Source: Xanthomonas sp. CFBP 8443
GTDB taxonomy: Bacteria > Pseudomonadota > Gammaproteobacteria > Xanthomonadales > Xanthomonadaceae
Assembly: GCF_025666195.1 (NCBI RefSeq)
Contig: NZ_CP102592.1
Location: 5,174,481-5,238,480, forward strand
DNA: 64,000 nt
Reading direction: 5' to 3'
Notes under the pieces: model-generated
Databases searched by the model: none
What the model was told of the DNA's origin: nothing
What the model saw: the letters and a program-made list of their open reading frames with translations, nothing else
Part shown: positions 35,886 to 45,481 of the stretch, in pieces
Position numbering within the stretch: the first letter of the stretch is position 1
Layout: the number at the start of each line of letters is the position of its first letter
Position numbers and translations under genes: made by a program

Positions 35886-35922
35886 TTCCATTGGATTGAT
35901 TGATTTCTTGCAAGGACTCGCA

Positions 35923-38900
35923 ATGATCACGTCGCATCGTAACCAAAAAGAGATCGGTACCAAGCGCTTCGCGCTTTTGATGGCGATGCTCTGCCTTTTC
36001 TTGGTTTCCCCGCTCGTCTCTGCTCAAGAAAAGAAACAGCAATTTCTTGTGCGCGATGCGGAAGGAACGTCCCACGGCGTTTACGACACCCAAGCGCAGG
36101 CAGAGGCCGCGATCAAGGCGATTCCTGGACCGCAGAACATGGAGGATGCTTATCAGTACGTCGACACTATCAAGGATCAGATAGTCCGTGAAGACGGAAA
36201 GATATTGATCACCTACTGGATGGGGCGCACCGAAGCCAAGGATGAGGAGTGGACGTATAGTGCGTGGGGGCTTGCTAGATACCCGACGGAAGAGCAGGCC
36301 GTTGTTGCTCTTATCCAAGACATCAACACATCAAGTCCCAGCTGTGGTTCGGCGTCGGTCGCTCCGGCAGGAGCGTGGACAGCGTTGAGTGGCCCGTATC
36401 CAGAGTACGACATAGGTATCGAAGGTCAGAGCAGGCAATATAGCGTTCAGACTTTTTATGATGACTGCAGCGACACCGAAGAATACATCACATTCATGGA
36501 CCGCACGCGACGTTCAGAGTGTCCTAAGCCCTACGCGGCATGGCACATCAGCGACCAAGCCTGCACGAACAAGGAGATCATCGCGACGATCGAAGTGTCT
36601 GCGCTGCAGTGCGAAGGAGGCAAAGATGGCGGTAATTCAGGCATGCGTGGCAACCCCTGCGACGTCAAGACCGGCGAGAAATTCCAGGCCGAGCAGGATT
36701 TCGATCTGGGCTGGGTCGCCCTGACGCGTTACTACCATTCGGGCATTGCACTGAACACTGGAGGGTTCGGGCCAGGCTGGACCTTCTCGCACAGCCTGCA
36801 TCTGACGATCCAAGGCGATGCGCTGGGCCTGGTGGAGGGCAGCGGTTACGCCGTGCCGTTCCGCAAAGTGGGCTCGGACTATCGCGCGGCCAATGCCTCC
36901 GGCGAGCGCATCATCGCCAATGGCGATCAATGGGTGCTGTATCGCCAGGACGCCGTCTACACCTTCGACGCCCAGGGCAAGCTGACCTCGCGTACGGCGG
37001 AGGACGGTAGCGGGCTAGTGTACGGCTACAATGCGCGCGGCCGCTTGCAGAGCATCACCTCGCTGCAGGGCCGCTCCATCGAACTGGTGTACGCCGACGA
37101 CAGCGACGACGCGCTGATCGCCGGCGTCGTCTCTGGCGGCGTACAGCTCGCCAGCTACGGCTACGATCAACAGCGCTTGGTCACCGTGACCTATGCCGAT
37201 GGCAATGGCCGGACCTATCACTACGAGGACACGCGCTTTTCCCGGCACCTGACCGGCGTCACCACGGAAGACGGCCAGCGGTTCAGCACCTTCGCCTACG
37301 ACGAGGCCGGCCGCGCAATCTCCAGCCAGCACGCCGGCGGCATCGACGGCGTCACCCTCACGTATTCGTCTACCGGCACCACCGTCACCGACGCGCTGGG
37401 CGACACGGCCGATTACACGATGACCAATGCCGGTGGCGCATCGCCGAAGGTCGGCGCCGTAGCCAGGAACGACGGCACGCTGCAGTACAGCTACAACGAC
37501 CAGGCCAGCGACTTCCGCCGACGGCTGAGCAGCGTGATCGATCGGCGTGGAGTTGAGACCGGGCACAGCTACGTCGAGGCCACCGAGAATGGCGTTGAGG
37601 TGAACATCCACACCGTCCGCGATGCCATCGGGCAACCGCAGGAGCGCACGACGACGACGCGTACCGCCGCCGCCAGCAATCGCGTGCTGTCGGTGCAGAG
37701 CGGCGGGCGTACCCTTTTCTACACCTATAACGACCGACTGCAACCGGTGCAGGTGTCGACCAGCGGCACGACCTCCAACGAACAGCGCACGCTGACGTAC
37801 AGCTACTGCGAAGCGTCCGACGTGGCCGCGACCGACAGCGCCTGTCCGATCCTGGGCCTGCTCAAGGCAGTCGATGGCGCCCGCACCGACGTCGACGACA
37901 CCACCCGCTACACCTACTACCCCAGCGACGACAGCACCTGCGCCACGGCACCGGCCACCTGTGCGCACCACAAGGGTGACCTGTGGAAGATCAGCAATGC
38001 CCTTGGTCGGACCACCGAGTACTTGGCCTATGACGGCGCTGGTCGCGTGCTGTCGGTGAAGGACGCCAATGGCCTCGTCACCGACTACACCTACCACCCA
38101 CGGGGCTGGCTCACCGCCAGCAAGGTGCGCGGTAGCGACGACAGCAGCGAGAGCGACGACCACATCACCCTGATCGACTACTGGCCGACCGGGCTGGTCA
38201 AGCAGGTGACCCAGCCCGATGGTGCGTTTACCCATTTCACCTACGACACGGCGCAGCGTCTGACCGATATCGTCGACAATGTCGGCAACACCCTCCACTA
38301 CACCACCGACCTCGCCGGCAATCGGGTCAAGGAAGACACCAAGGACGCATCGGGCACACTCAAGCGCACGCTGTCGCGGATCTACAACCAGCTCGGCCAA
38401 CTGGCCACGCAGGCCACCGCCAGCGGTGACCCCACCGACTTCGGCTACGACGCCAACGGCAACACCAAGACGGTGACCGATGCGCTCGGACACACGACCC
38501 AGAACGACTACGACCCACTCAACCGCCTGGCCCGCACGCTGCAGGACGTGGGCGGTATCGCGGCCGAGACCAAGTTAAGCTACGACGCGCTCGACAACCT
38601 GACCAAGGTCACCGATCCAAAGGGCCTGGACACCACCTATGTCTACAACGGCCTTGGCGACCTGACCACGCTGACCAGCCCGGATACCGGCACGACGACC
38701 TACACCTATGACAGCGCCGGCAACCGTGCCAGCCAGACCGATGCGCGCAACGTCACCACCACTTACAGCTACGACTCCCTGAACCGGCTGATCCAAGTCG
38801 CCTATCCGACCAGCAGCCTCAACGTCACCTATACCTACGATGTAAACCAGGCCGTGTGCGTCAGCGGCGAGACCTACGCGGTCGGCCGCCTGACCCGCAT

Positions 38901-40614
38901 GCAGGACGGCAGCGGCACCACCGACTACTGCTACGACCGCTTCGGCGACCTGGTCCGCAAGGTGCAGACCACCAACGGCAAGGTGTTCGTACTACGCTAC
39001 GCCTACACCAAGGCCGGCCAGCTGAGCCGCCTGACCTATCCCGACGGCGCAGCGGTGGACTATGTGCGCAACGCCCAGGGCCAGACCACCGAGGTGGGTG
39101 TGACTCCGGCCGGCGGCACCCGGCAGGTGCTGCTAGGCAACGCCACCTACTACCCGTTCGGCCCGGTCGCGAGCTGGTCCTACGGCAACGGCCGTCCGAT
39201 GCAGCGCGTGCTGGACCAGGACTACCGTCCGTTGGCGGTCAGCGACACGCGCAGCGACGGCCTGAGCACCGGCTTCGCCTTCGACCCGGCCGGCAACCTC
39301 AGCGCTCTGACCACAGCGGGCAACACCGCGCCGGTGGTCAGCCTGGACTACGACGCCCTGGGCCGATTGACCGCGTTCAAGGACGGCCCGACCGGCACGG
39401 TGATCGACGGCTACAGCTACGACGCCACCGGCAACCGGCTCAGCGCCAAGGTCAACACCACGACGCAGAGCTACACGTACCCGAGCACCAATCATCGCCT
39501 GAGCGCGGTGGCCGGCACCGCGCGTACCTACGACGCGATCGGCAACACGCTCTCCATCGGCGGCACCGCACAGGAATTCGTCTACGCCACCAACGGCCGC
39601 ATGGGTCAGGCCAAGCGTGCGGGCGCGGTGGTGATGAACTACCAATACAACGGGCGCGGCGAGCAGGTCCGCAAGTTCCTGGGCACGGCCGGTACTTACA
39701 CGCTGTACGACGAAACCGGGCACTGGCTGGGCGACTACGACTCCACTGGCCAAGCACTGCAACAAGCGATCTGGCTGGACGACCTGCCGGTCGGCGTGCT
39801 GGCGAGCAATGGTCTGCACTATGTGCAACCAGATCACCTGGGCACTCCGCGTGCAGTGATCGATCCGGTCCGCGACGTCGCGATCTGGAAATGGGACTTG
39901 AAGGGCGAAGCTTTCGGTAACACTCCGCCGAATCAGGACCCGGACAGCGACGGCACGGCCTTTGTGTTCGACATGCGCTTCCCTGGCCAACGCTACGATG
40001 CGGCGACAGGGTTCAATCAGAACTACTTCCGGGACTACAATCCTGGGACTGGGCGGTATGAGCAGAGCGATCCGATTGGATTAATTGGAGGCCTGAATAC
40101 CTATTCGTATGCTGCTGGAGCGCCCACTAGCAAAGTCGACCTATTAGGATTGGAGTCGATTGGATCGTTTAATAATGGCGGACATAAAGCTTGGTGGGAA
40201 CGCGGCACAAATATTCGCGGCCCCGATTTTGTTAAGGTTTCAATTGGTTACGGGGTAGGTTCTCTTTCTTTCGCAAGAGGCAGAAATGGAAAGGTATATA
40301 TGAGCAAAGGGATAGCTAAAATATACCCACACCCCATCTCTGCAGGTGTCACCGCCAGCATTGGCTGGGTTAATCAGTGTGACGCGCCTCCGAGTAGTGG
40401 AATGCTTGACAATCTATTCACTGGCCCTGGCATGGCGACTTTTGGAGCATATGCACCGGTGGGAGGAGCCTATAGCTATTCACCAGGTGCGGGATCAACT
40501 ACAGAACTTGGCATCGGCACCGGTGTCTCTGCCACTAAAGGTAAAGGGACAGGTGGAATAGGAGGGGAAATTGGCGAAATTATAAGTGATGATGGCTGGG
40601 GATGGGTCTGGTGA
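35923..40614 (+). CDS. Rhs-repeat protein with variable C-terminal toxin-like tip
   Basis: 1563 residues from the ATG at 35923 (preceded by aaggact), giving a signal peptide ending LVSA. Residues 35-240 form an uncharacterised Cys-containing N-terminal region. Then come CDVKTGEKFQAEQDFDLGWVALTRYYHSG and many YD-repeats (YDxxGR, for example YGYNARGRL, LSYDALDNL). The conserved core closes with YRYDAATG-like, NYFRDYNPGTGRYEQSDPIGL and VDLLG at about residue 1409. The last 154 residues are different, Gly-rich, and encoded by AT-richer DNA, as expected for a swapped toxin tip. Rhs proteins form a cage that carries such toxins for competition. The PAAR/VgrG type is not seen; the export signal suggests Sec export. 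No toxin activity could be assigned. Confidence 0.93.
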   Translation: MITSHRNQKEIGTKRFALLMAMLCLFLVSPLVSAQEKKQQFLVRDAEGTSHGVYDTQAQAEAAIKAIPGPQNMEDAYQYVDTIKDQIVREDGKILITYWMGRTEAKDEEWTYSAWGLARYPTEEQAVVALIQDINTSSPSCGSASVAPAGAWTALSGPYPEYDIGIEGQSRQYSVQTFYDDCSDTEEYITFMDRTRRSECPKPYAAWHISDQACTNKEIIATIEVSALQCEGGKDGGNSGMRGNPCDVKTGEKFQAEQDFDLGWVALTRYYHSGIALNTGGFGPGWTFSHSLHLTIQGDALGLVEGSGYAVPFRKVGSDYRAANASGERIIANGDQWVLYRQDAVYTFDAQGKLTSRTAEDGSGLVYGYNARGRLQSITSLQGRSIELVYADDSDDALIAGVVSGGVQLASYGYDQQRLVTVTYADGNGRTYHYEDTRFSRHLTGVTTEDGQRFSTFAYDEAGRAISSQHAGGIDGVTLTYSSTGTTVTDALGDTADYTMTNAGGASPKVGAVARNDGTLQYSYNDQASDFRRRLSSVIDRRGVETGHSYVEATENGVEVNIHTVRDAIGQPQERTTTTRTAAASNRVLSVQSGGRTLFYTYNDRLQPVQVSTSGTTSNEQRTLTYSYCEASDVAATDSACPILGLLKAVDGARTDVDDTTRYTYYPSDDSTCATAPATCAHHKGDLWKISNALGRTTEYLAYDGAGRVLSVKDANGLVTDYTYHPRGWLTASKVRGSDDSSESDDHITLIDYWPTGLVKQVTQPDGAFTHFTYDTAQRLTDIVDNVGNTLHYTTDLAGNRVKEDTKDASGTLKRTLSRIYNQLGQLATQATASGDPTDFGYDANGNTKTVTDALGHTTQNDYDPLNRLARTLQDVGGIAAETKLSYDALDNLTKVTDPKGLDTTYVYNGLGDLTTLTSPDTGTTTYTYDSAGNRASQTDARNVTTTYSYDSLNRLIQVAYPTSSLNVTYTYDVNQAVCVSGETYAVGRLTRMQDGSGTTDYCYDRFGDLVRKVQTTNGKVFVLRYAYTKAGQLSRLTYPDGAAVDYVRNAQGQTTEVGVTPAGGTRQVLLGNATYYPFGPVASWSYGNGRPMQRVLDQDYRPLAVSDTRSDGLSTGFAFDPAGNLSALTTAGNTAPVVSLDYDALGRLTAFKDGPTGTVIDGYSYDATGNRLSAKVNTTTQSYTYPSTNHRLSAVAGTARTYDAIGNTLSIGGTAQEFVYATNGRMGQAKRAGAVVMNYQYNGRGEQVRKFLGTAGTYTLYDETGHWLGDYDSTGQALQQAIWLDDLPVGVLASNGLHYVQPDHLGTPRAVIDPVRDVAIWKWDLKGEAFGNTPPNQDPDSDGTAFVFDMRFPGQRYDAATGFNQNYFRDYNPGTGRYEQSDPIGLIGGLNTYSYAAGAPTSKVDLLGLESIGSFNNGGHKAWWERGTNIRGPDFVKVSIGYGVGSLSFARGRNGKVYMSKGIAKIYPHPISAGVTASIGWVNQCDAPPSSGMLDNLFTGPGMATFGAYAPVGGAYSYSPGAGSTTELGIGTGVSATKGKGTGGIGGEIGEIISDDGWGWVW

Positions 40615-41054
40615 AAATCATAAAGAGCGGGTTCTTTTTAATTATCTTTTTTTGTGTTGGGTACGGTCTATATGCTTCATATCAGCGCTCTAAAAGTTAT
40701 GATCCTTCAGGAAAACCAAATGTTCGCCACTTGCAGGAAGAAATTGAACCTTTTGCAGCAGAATTTGGGGGGAGGCCTATCAAAACATTTGACAGGACGA
40801 GCGTCGCAGGAGCGTTATCCCAAAACATTTCCATCAGCAATCCAGATTTGATACCCATAGAAAATTTTAGGGCGACGGCTTCTCGGCTTGGCTGGCTCGA
40901 ATTATCATCAACAAAATCACCGTATTCCTCAACCTATAGATTTTGCAAAAGGCGCCTTATGCTGTCGCTTGAGCACGTTAGCAAATCCTATTGGAATTAC
41001 GGAGTTTCATGGGTATCTGATGGGAAAAGTGAACGTTACTGCAAACAAAATTGA
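40602..41054 (+). CDS. Probable immunity protein for the Rhs tip (single-pass membrane protein)
   Basis: 150 residues, AT-rich, overlapping the end of the Rhs gene. An ATG at 40602 and a GTG at 40611 (the latter giving a 4-bp GTGA overlap and better ribosome-site spacing) are both possible starts. A single N-terminal hydrophobic segment (IKSGFFLIIFFCVGYGLYASY) would anchor it, leaving about 120 residues likely in the periplasm. No known family was recognised. Position directly after a toxin-like tip, overlap, and shared low GC make an immunity role probable. If so, the toxin acts in the periplasm or on the inner membrane. Confidence 0.7.
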   Translation: MGLVKIIKSGFFLIIFFCVGYGLYASYQRSKSYDPSGKPNVRHLQEEIEPFAAEFGGRPIKTFDRTSVAGALSQNISISNPDLIPIENFRATASRLGWLELSSTKSPYSSTYRFCKRRLMLSLEHVSKSYWNYGVSWVSDGKSERYCKQN

Positions 41055-41362
41055 TATTATATCTTCTTGAGTACGTACCTAGTCGCCCCTGAAGAACCCC
41101 GCAGAGCCTGATAGAACAAACATTGGAAGCGCCATGAGGAGAAAATGGGCCAGAGGGAATATCTGTTTGAAGTGAATATTTCCTCTAGCCCTTTGATCGT
41201 CCACACGCCGCCCCATTCCCACCCGACGCCTGCGCGGCTGCGTGGATCGCGGGCGCTGGGTGGAGACACGCCAGTGCGCGCGGAGCAAGCCTGCAGCAGC
41301 ATCGCATTGGAACCTCCATATCCGTTAAGGAAGCACGATTTTTTTGAAGGAGAGTTGGGGCA
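41055..41362. other. 308-bp gap with no supported gene
   Basis: A mosaic of AT-rich (41055-41210) and GC-rich (41211-41300) DNA between the immunity gene and the DUF4034 gene. Only short frames occur and none has a recognisable product. The abrupt composition change is compatible with a past exchange of Rhs tip cassettes. A ribosome site (gaaggagag) for the next gene is at 41346-41354. Confidence 0.5.
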
Positions 41363-42376
41363 ATGAGCTGGACAAAGCATCGCGTGTTGTCTGCGTTTCT
41401 ATTTGTCGCCACTTCGATGCTTTCCATGCTGGCATCGAGCGAAGAGATACAGGAACGTACATCAATTCTCGATAGCATGAAGGAGGCGCTCAAGAAGGGC
41501 GACTTCGCAACGCTCGAGCGGCAAGCCACTCTGTTCCGAACGGAGCAGACCCGTACCTCCAGCGGCGTCTGGAAATTAAGCGTGCTCCATGGCGGCGTCA
41601 ATCGCTATTTCCTCATAGGTACGTACGACGAGGCGACTTGGACGGAAAAGGAACAGACAGCCAAACGCTGGATCGAGGCATATCCGAAGTCTCCGACCGC
41701 GCGGTTGGCATACGCGGAGTGGCTGTCCAGACGCGCCTGGAGCCATCGTGGCGGGGGCTATGCGGATACGGTTCGACCGGAAGACTGGGCGCCGTTCAGA
41801 GCCGGAATCGAGGCGACCAGACGCTATCTGGAGGACAACAAGAAGATCGCCTCGTCGGATCCGGAGTGGTACGTCAAGATGGAATCCGTCGCCAAGGCGC
41901 AGCAGTGGGACGATGCCCGTTTCCAGGCCTTGATCGATGAAGCGATGGCGCGGTATCCCGAGTATTACGAGATCTATTTTCACGCGATCGACTTCTATTC
42001 GCCAAAATGGGGAGGCAGTGCGGCCGACATCGAACGATTCACCAGGATGGCGATGGAGCGCACTCGTGCACGGGAAGGTAAAGGGCTGTACGCACGCGTC
42101 TATTGGTACGCCTCGCAATCGGTCTACGACGAACGACTGTTCAGCGAGTCGCTTGCACGCTGGTCGACCATGCGCGCAGGCATCGACGATGTTCTGAAGA
42201 CCTATCCGGACGAATGGAATCTGCAGAACTTCGCCCGCTTCGCCTGCCTCGCCCACGATCGCGAAAAGGCCTTGGAACTGATCGGACGCGTGCGCGGGCC
42301 CACCTACACCATGGTCTGGGAGAACGAAGAGAATTTTCAGCGTTGTAAAATATGGGCGACGCAAGCCGTCATCTAG
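41363..42376 (+). CDS. DUF4034 family protein, exported
   Basis: 337 residues, start fixed by GGAGAG just upstream. An N-terminal hydrophobic segment (VLSAFLFVATSMLSMLASSEE) looks like a signal peptide. The rest is helical with repeated aromatic/Trp motifs typical of DUF4034: KLSVLHGGVNRYF, AKRWIEAYPKSPTARLAYAEWL, KMESVAKAQQWDDARFQALIDEAMARYPEYYEIYF and SPKWGGSAADIERF. The fold resembles TPR-like solenoids. DUF4034 genes are often found near secretion or toxin loci, but the function is unknown. It may be an accessory to the Rhs system. Confidence 0.85.
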   Translation: MSWTKHRVLSAFLFVATSMLSMLASSEEIQERTSILDSMKEALKKGDFATLERQATLFRTEQTRTSSGVWKLSVLHGGVNRYFLIGTYDEATWTEKEQTAKRWIEAYPKSPTARLAYAEWLSRRAWSHRGGGYADTVRPEDWAPFRAGIEATRRYLEDNKKIASSDPEWYVKMESVAKAQQWDDARFQALIDEAMARYPEYYEIYFHAIDFYSPKWGGSAADIERFTRMAMERTRAREGKGLYARVYWYASQSVYDERLFSESLARWSTMRAGIDDVLKTYPDEWNLQNFARFACLAHDREKALELIGRVRGPTYTMVWENEENFQRCKIWATQAVI

Positions 42377-42441
42377 ACACTGGAGTTGAACGTGGGCAAT
42401 TTGCCAGCGGTGCATTGGCAGAACCGCAGAACGAGACGGCG

Positions 42442-42588
42442 ATGCAGCGATCCTCACACCACAAACTGGCCGCGGTGTATTGCGTTCTGGCCTTGGTGAT
42501 GGTCGGTATCCAGAGTGATGGGGTTGCCGTTTGTTTTCTTGCTGTAGCGCTGCTTCACCTTTCCAGGGGCTCCAAGTCAACCAGATGA
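42442..42588 (+). CDS. Possible small membrane protein
   Basis: 48 residues with one or two hydrophobic stretches (LAAVYCVLALVMVGIQSDGVAVCFLAVALLHL) and a basic C-terminus. The frame starts after the DUF4034 gene and could extend up to 42352. No ribosome site is clear and no family was recognised. It is the only coding candidate in the 279 bp before the EF-hand gene. Confidence 0.25.
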   Translation: MQRSSHHKLAAVYCVLALVMVGIQSDGVAVCFLAVALLHLSRGSKSTR

Positions 42589-42655
42589 CGGAACCTCAAA
42601 CCAAGCCTGACGCTGGAATGTAACTAGGAGTGGCACGGCGTCCAATCGCCCAATC

Positions 42656-43051
42656 TCACTGCGGCGGCGCCGCCAACTCCTTGGCATTAAGATAACCGTC
42701 TCCATTGCCGTCCTGCTTGCGAAAGCGCGCAGTCAACGTGGCCTGGTGCTGCGCGCGGGTGATCGCCTTGCCGCGGCCACTGGGGAGTTCGGCGGGGCTG
42801 AGCACGCCGTCGTGATCGAGGTCGCGGGCGTCGAAGGCGTAGCTCATCCAGGCCAGGTATTCGTCCAGGCTCACGCGGCCGTCGCTGTCGCGGTCCATGC
42901 GCTGCAGGTAGCTGCCGGTGCTGTCGACGGCTTGGGCGCCAGCGCCGCTCGGCGCGCCAAGCAGCGCGGCCAGCAGGAGCAGCGGCGCCATGAACGACGA
43001 ACGCCGCACAAGGCGGCGTTCGGGTAAAGACGGCAGGACGCCGCGGCTCAT
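42656..43051 (-). CDS. EF-hand domain protein, exported
   Basis: 131 residues from the ATG at 43051, which overlaps the desaturase stop by ATGA; a shorter start at 42991 gives a cleaner signal peptide (MAPLLLLAALLGAPSGAGAQA). Three EF-hand loops are visible: DRDSDGRVSLDEY, DLDHDGVLSPAEL and DGNGDGYLNAKEL, each with the Asp/Asn/Gly/Glu ligand pattern for calcium. The mature protein would be small and periplasmic. Translational coupling to the desaturase is noteworthy; the role is unknown. Confidence 0.87.
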   Translation of the reverse strand: MSRGVLPSLPERRLVRRSSFMAPLLLLAALLGAPSGAGAQAVDSTGSYLQRMDRDSDGRVSLDEYLAWMSYAFDARDLDHDGVLSPAELPSGRGKAITRAQHQATLTARFRKQDGNGDGYLNAKELAAPPQ

Positions 43052-44244
43052 GCCAGGGCGTAGCCCTTCAGCCGCGCCGCATAGGCCTGCAGGGCGGCGA
43101 TGCCGCTGGCTTCGGCGTCGTGGCACCAGGCCTGCAGTTGCTTCAGGCGCTCGCTGGCGTCGTGGCTGCGCGCTTCCAGCAGGGCGGCCAGGCGGGCGCG
43201 GTGCTCGACCAGGGTGCGCATGCGCGGGCGTTGCGCGACCCAGTGCTGCAGCTGTTCGCGGGCGTCGGGCTTGAGCCAGCGGCCGTCGTCGACCAGGCCC
43301 TTGCGCAGGCGCCGCGGCAGCAGCTGGCGCAGCTTGGCGCCGGCCTGCGCGGCCTCTTCCTTCAGCGCCGGGGTGAATACGTTGCGCTGGTAGTCGGTCA
43401 TCGCCTGGAAGCGATGCGAGAGCAGCGCGCGCAGGGTGTCGGCATCGGGCACGGCGATGTTCGGGCGCACGTCCAGGGTCGGCGCCACGCGCAGCACCTT
43501 GGCCAGGCGCAGCGCGGCCAGACCGCGGATCGCAACCCAGCCGATGTCCAGTTCCCAGCGCCGCATCGAGAAGCGCGCCGAGCTGGGGAAGGCGTGGTGG
43601 TTGTTGTGCAGCTCTTCGCCGCCGATCCACAGCGCCCACGGGGTCAGGTTGGTCGAGGTGTCGGCCGACTCGAAGTTGCGGTAGCCCCACCAGTGGCCAA
43701 GGCCGTTGACCACGCCGGCGGCCCAGAACGGGATCCAGGCCATCTGCAACGCCCACAGGGCGATGCCGGGCAGGCCGAACAGCAGGAAATTCACCGCCAG
43801 CAATGCGATCGGCCCCCAGTTCGCGTGCGGGGTGTACAGGCGCCGCTCGATCCAGTCGTCCGGGGCGCCCTTGCCGTACTGTTCGATGTCGCCGCGCATG
43901 GCGCGGGCTTCGCGGTACAGCTCCACGCCGCGCCAGAACACGCGGCCGATGCCCTTGGTCTGCGGGCTGTGCGGGTCGTCCTCGGTCTCGACCTTGGCGT
44001 GGTGCTTGCGATGGATCGCCACCCACTCCTTGGTGATCATGGAGGTGGTGAACCAGGTCCAGAAGCGGAAGAAGTGCGACAGCAGCGGATGGAAGTCGAC
44101 ACCGCGGTGCGCCTGGCTGCGATGCAGGTACAAGGTCACAGCGAAAATGGTCAGCTGGGTGAACACCAGCAGCACCGCCAGCATGCCCCACCAGCCAACG
44201 TCGAGCAGGCCGGTGCTGAGGAAGTCGAAGGTCGCGTCGAACAT
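43048..44244 (-). CDS. Acyl-CoA/fatty-acid desaturase
   Basis: 398 residues from the ATG at 44244 (a longer frame exists). It is an integral-membrane di-iron desaturase with the three histidine boxes HRSQAH, HRKHH and HNNHH in the right order and about four membrane segments. It introduces a double bond into fatty acyl chains, adjusting membrane fluidity. The C-terminal 150 residues are helical and basic/Gln-rich, longer than in many family members (about 300), as in other Xanthomonas desaturases. It is followed by the coupled EF-hand gene. Confidence 0.94.
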   Translation of the reverse strand: MFDATFDFLSTGLLDVGWWGMLAVLLVFTQLTIFAVTLYLHRSQAHRGVDFHPLLSHFFRFWTWFTTSMITKEWVAIHRKHHAKVETEDDPHSPQTKGIGRVFWRGVELYREARAMRGDIEQYGKGAPDDWIERRLYTPHANWGPIALLAVNFLLFGLPGIALWALQMAWIPFWAAGVVNGLGHWWGYRNFESADTSTNLTPWALWIGGEELHNNHHAFPSSARFSMRRWELDIGWVAIRGLAALRLAKVLRVAPTLDVRPNIAVPDADTLRALLSHRFQAMTDYQRNVFTPALKEEAAQAGAKLRQLLPRRLRKGLVDDGRWLKPDAREQLQHWVAQRPRMRTLVEHRARLAALLEARSHDASERLKQLQAWCHDAEASGIAALQAYAARLKGYALA

Positions 44245-44384
44245 TGCCAGAACTCCAGGCCGTGAAGGCATGCCGCCAAGTTGAGTAGAAGACATGATGG
44301 GGGCAGTGGCGGCAAACTTCACCCATCGCCCGCGTATGGTGTTCAGTCACTGCGCGCTCTTGATCACAAAACGGTTTCACTTCC

Positions 44385-45227
44385 ATGTCCGTCGCCGTTC
44401 CCGATGCAACTCCCATGCCGGCCGCCGCGCCACTGATCGAACTGGACCGCGCCAGCGTGGTGCGCGGCCAGGTGCGCGTGCTGCACGAGCTGAGCCTGCG
44501 CATCGCGCTCGGCCAGCACACCGCGATCCTCGGCCCGAACGGCTGCGGCAAATCTTCGTTCATCAAGCTGATCACGCGCGAGCTGTATCCGCTGGCACGC
44601 GCCGGCGAAGACGCGCCGGTACGGGTGCTGGGGCACAGCCGCTGGCAGGTGGACCGGCTGCGCAGCCAGTTGGGCATTGTCACCGGCGATCTCAGCGTCA
44701 ATCTCGCCGACATGCCGGGGCTGGACGTGGAAAGCGCGGTGCTGTCCGGCTTCTTCGCCAGCTACGTGGTGCCGCCGCATCGCGACGTGACCGAGGCGAT
44801 GCGCGAGCGGGCGCGCGAAGCCCTGCACCTGGCGCATGCCTTGCCGCTGCTGCAACGACCCTATGCGGAGCTGTCGGCCGGCGAGACCCGGCGCGTGCTG
44901 ATCGCGCGGGCGCTGGTCAACCGGCCGCAGGCGCTGCTGCTGGACGAACCCAGTACCGGGCTGGACCTGATCGCGCGCCAGCACCTGCTCGCGACGATGC
45001 GCGACCTGGCCCGCCAGGGCATCACCCTGGTGCTGGTGACCCACCACATCGAGGAGATCGTGCCGGAGATCGAGCGGGTGATCCTGCTGCGCGGCGGCCA
45101 TGTGTACGCCGACGGCAGGCGCGAGGAACTGCTGGCCGACGCACCGCTGTCGGCGGTGTTCGGCGGGCCGGTGCGGGTGCGCCGCGACGGCGCGACCTAC
45201 AGCGCGAGTGCGGCCGAGGTGGAGTAG
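44385..45227 (+). CDS. ABC transporter ATP-binding protein (no permease adjacent)
   Basis: 280 residues. Walker A is GPNGCGKSS, the signature LSAGETRRVLIARAL, Walker B ALLLDEPSTGLD, and the switch His is in LVTHHIEE. The subgroup resembles YlmA/ModF-like lone ATPases and iron/molybdate-type importers. No membrane or binding-protein gene adjoins, so it either pairs with a distant permease or has a non-transport role. It is divergent from the desaturase across about 140 bp. Confidence 0.92.
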   Translation: MSVAVPDATPMPAAAPLIELDRASVVRGQVRVLHELSLRIALGQHTAILGPNGCGKSSFIKLITRELYPLARAGEDAPVRVLGHSRWQVDRLRSQLGIVTGDLSVNLADMPGLDVESAVLSGFFASYVVPPHRDVTEAMRERAREALHLAHALPLLQRPYAELSAGETRRVLIARALVNRPQALLLDEPSTGLDLIARQHLLATMRDLARQGITLVLVTHHIEEIVPEIERVILLRGGHVYADGRREELLADAPLSAVFGGPVRVRRDGATYSASAAEVE

Positions 45228-45363
45228 GCGGCGGCGCGGGGTTCTTGTCTGCACATTGCCGTCGACGCTGGTCTTTCATGGCCGGCGGTGTATGAGTTGG
45301 GCATGCCGTCGAGACGTCGGTGCCGATGCGTTCGCTCGACCTGGCGTGCCTGTGGCTTCGCTC

Positions 45364-45386
45364 GTCGCGACTGAAGTCGCTCCTAC
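45364..45386. repeat. REP-like palindrome (GTAGGAGCGACTTCAG type, inverted)
   Basis: gtcgcgactgaagtcgctcc plus tac is identical to the element at 20429-20451. Confidence 0.7.
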
Positions 45387-45481
45387 AAGGGCGCGATGGC
45401 GTCGCTGCATCGGCTGACGCCGGAAAAGGCTGGATCAGCTGGCCTGTCTCCGCATCCGGTTGTATCGCGGACAACGCACCT

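Noticed and set aside
37015..38493. A 492-codon minus-strand frame inside the Rhs gene, rich in Gly and Val
   Set aside because: It arises from the repeated YD codons read backwards; no signal peptide or family match, while the plus-strand protein is clear.
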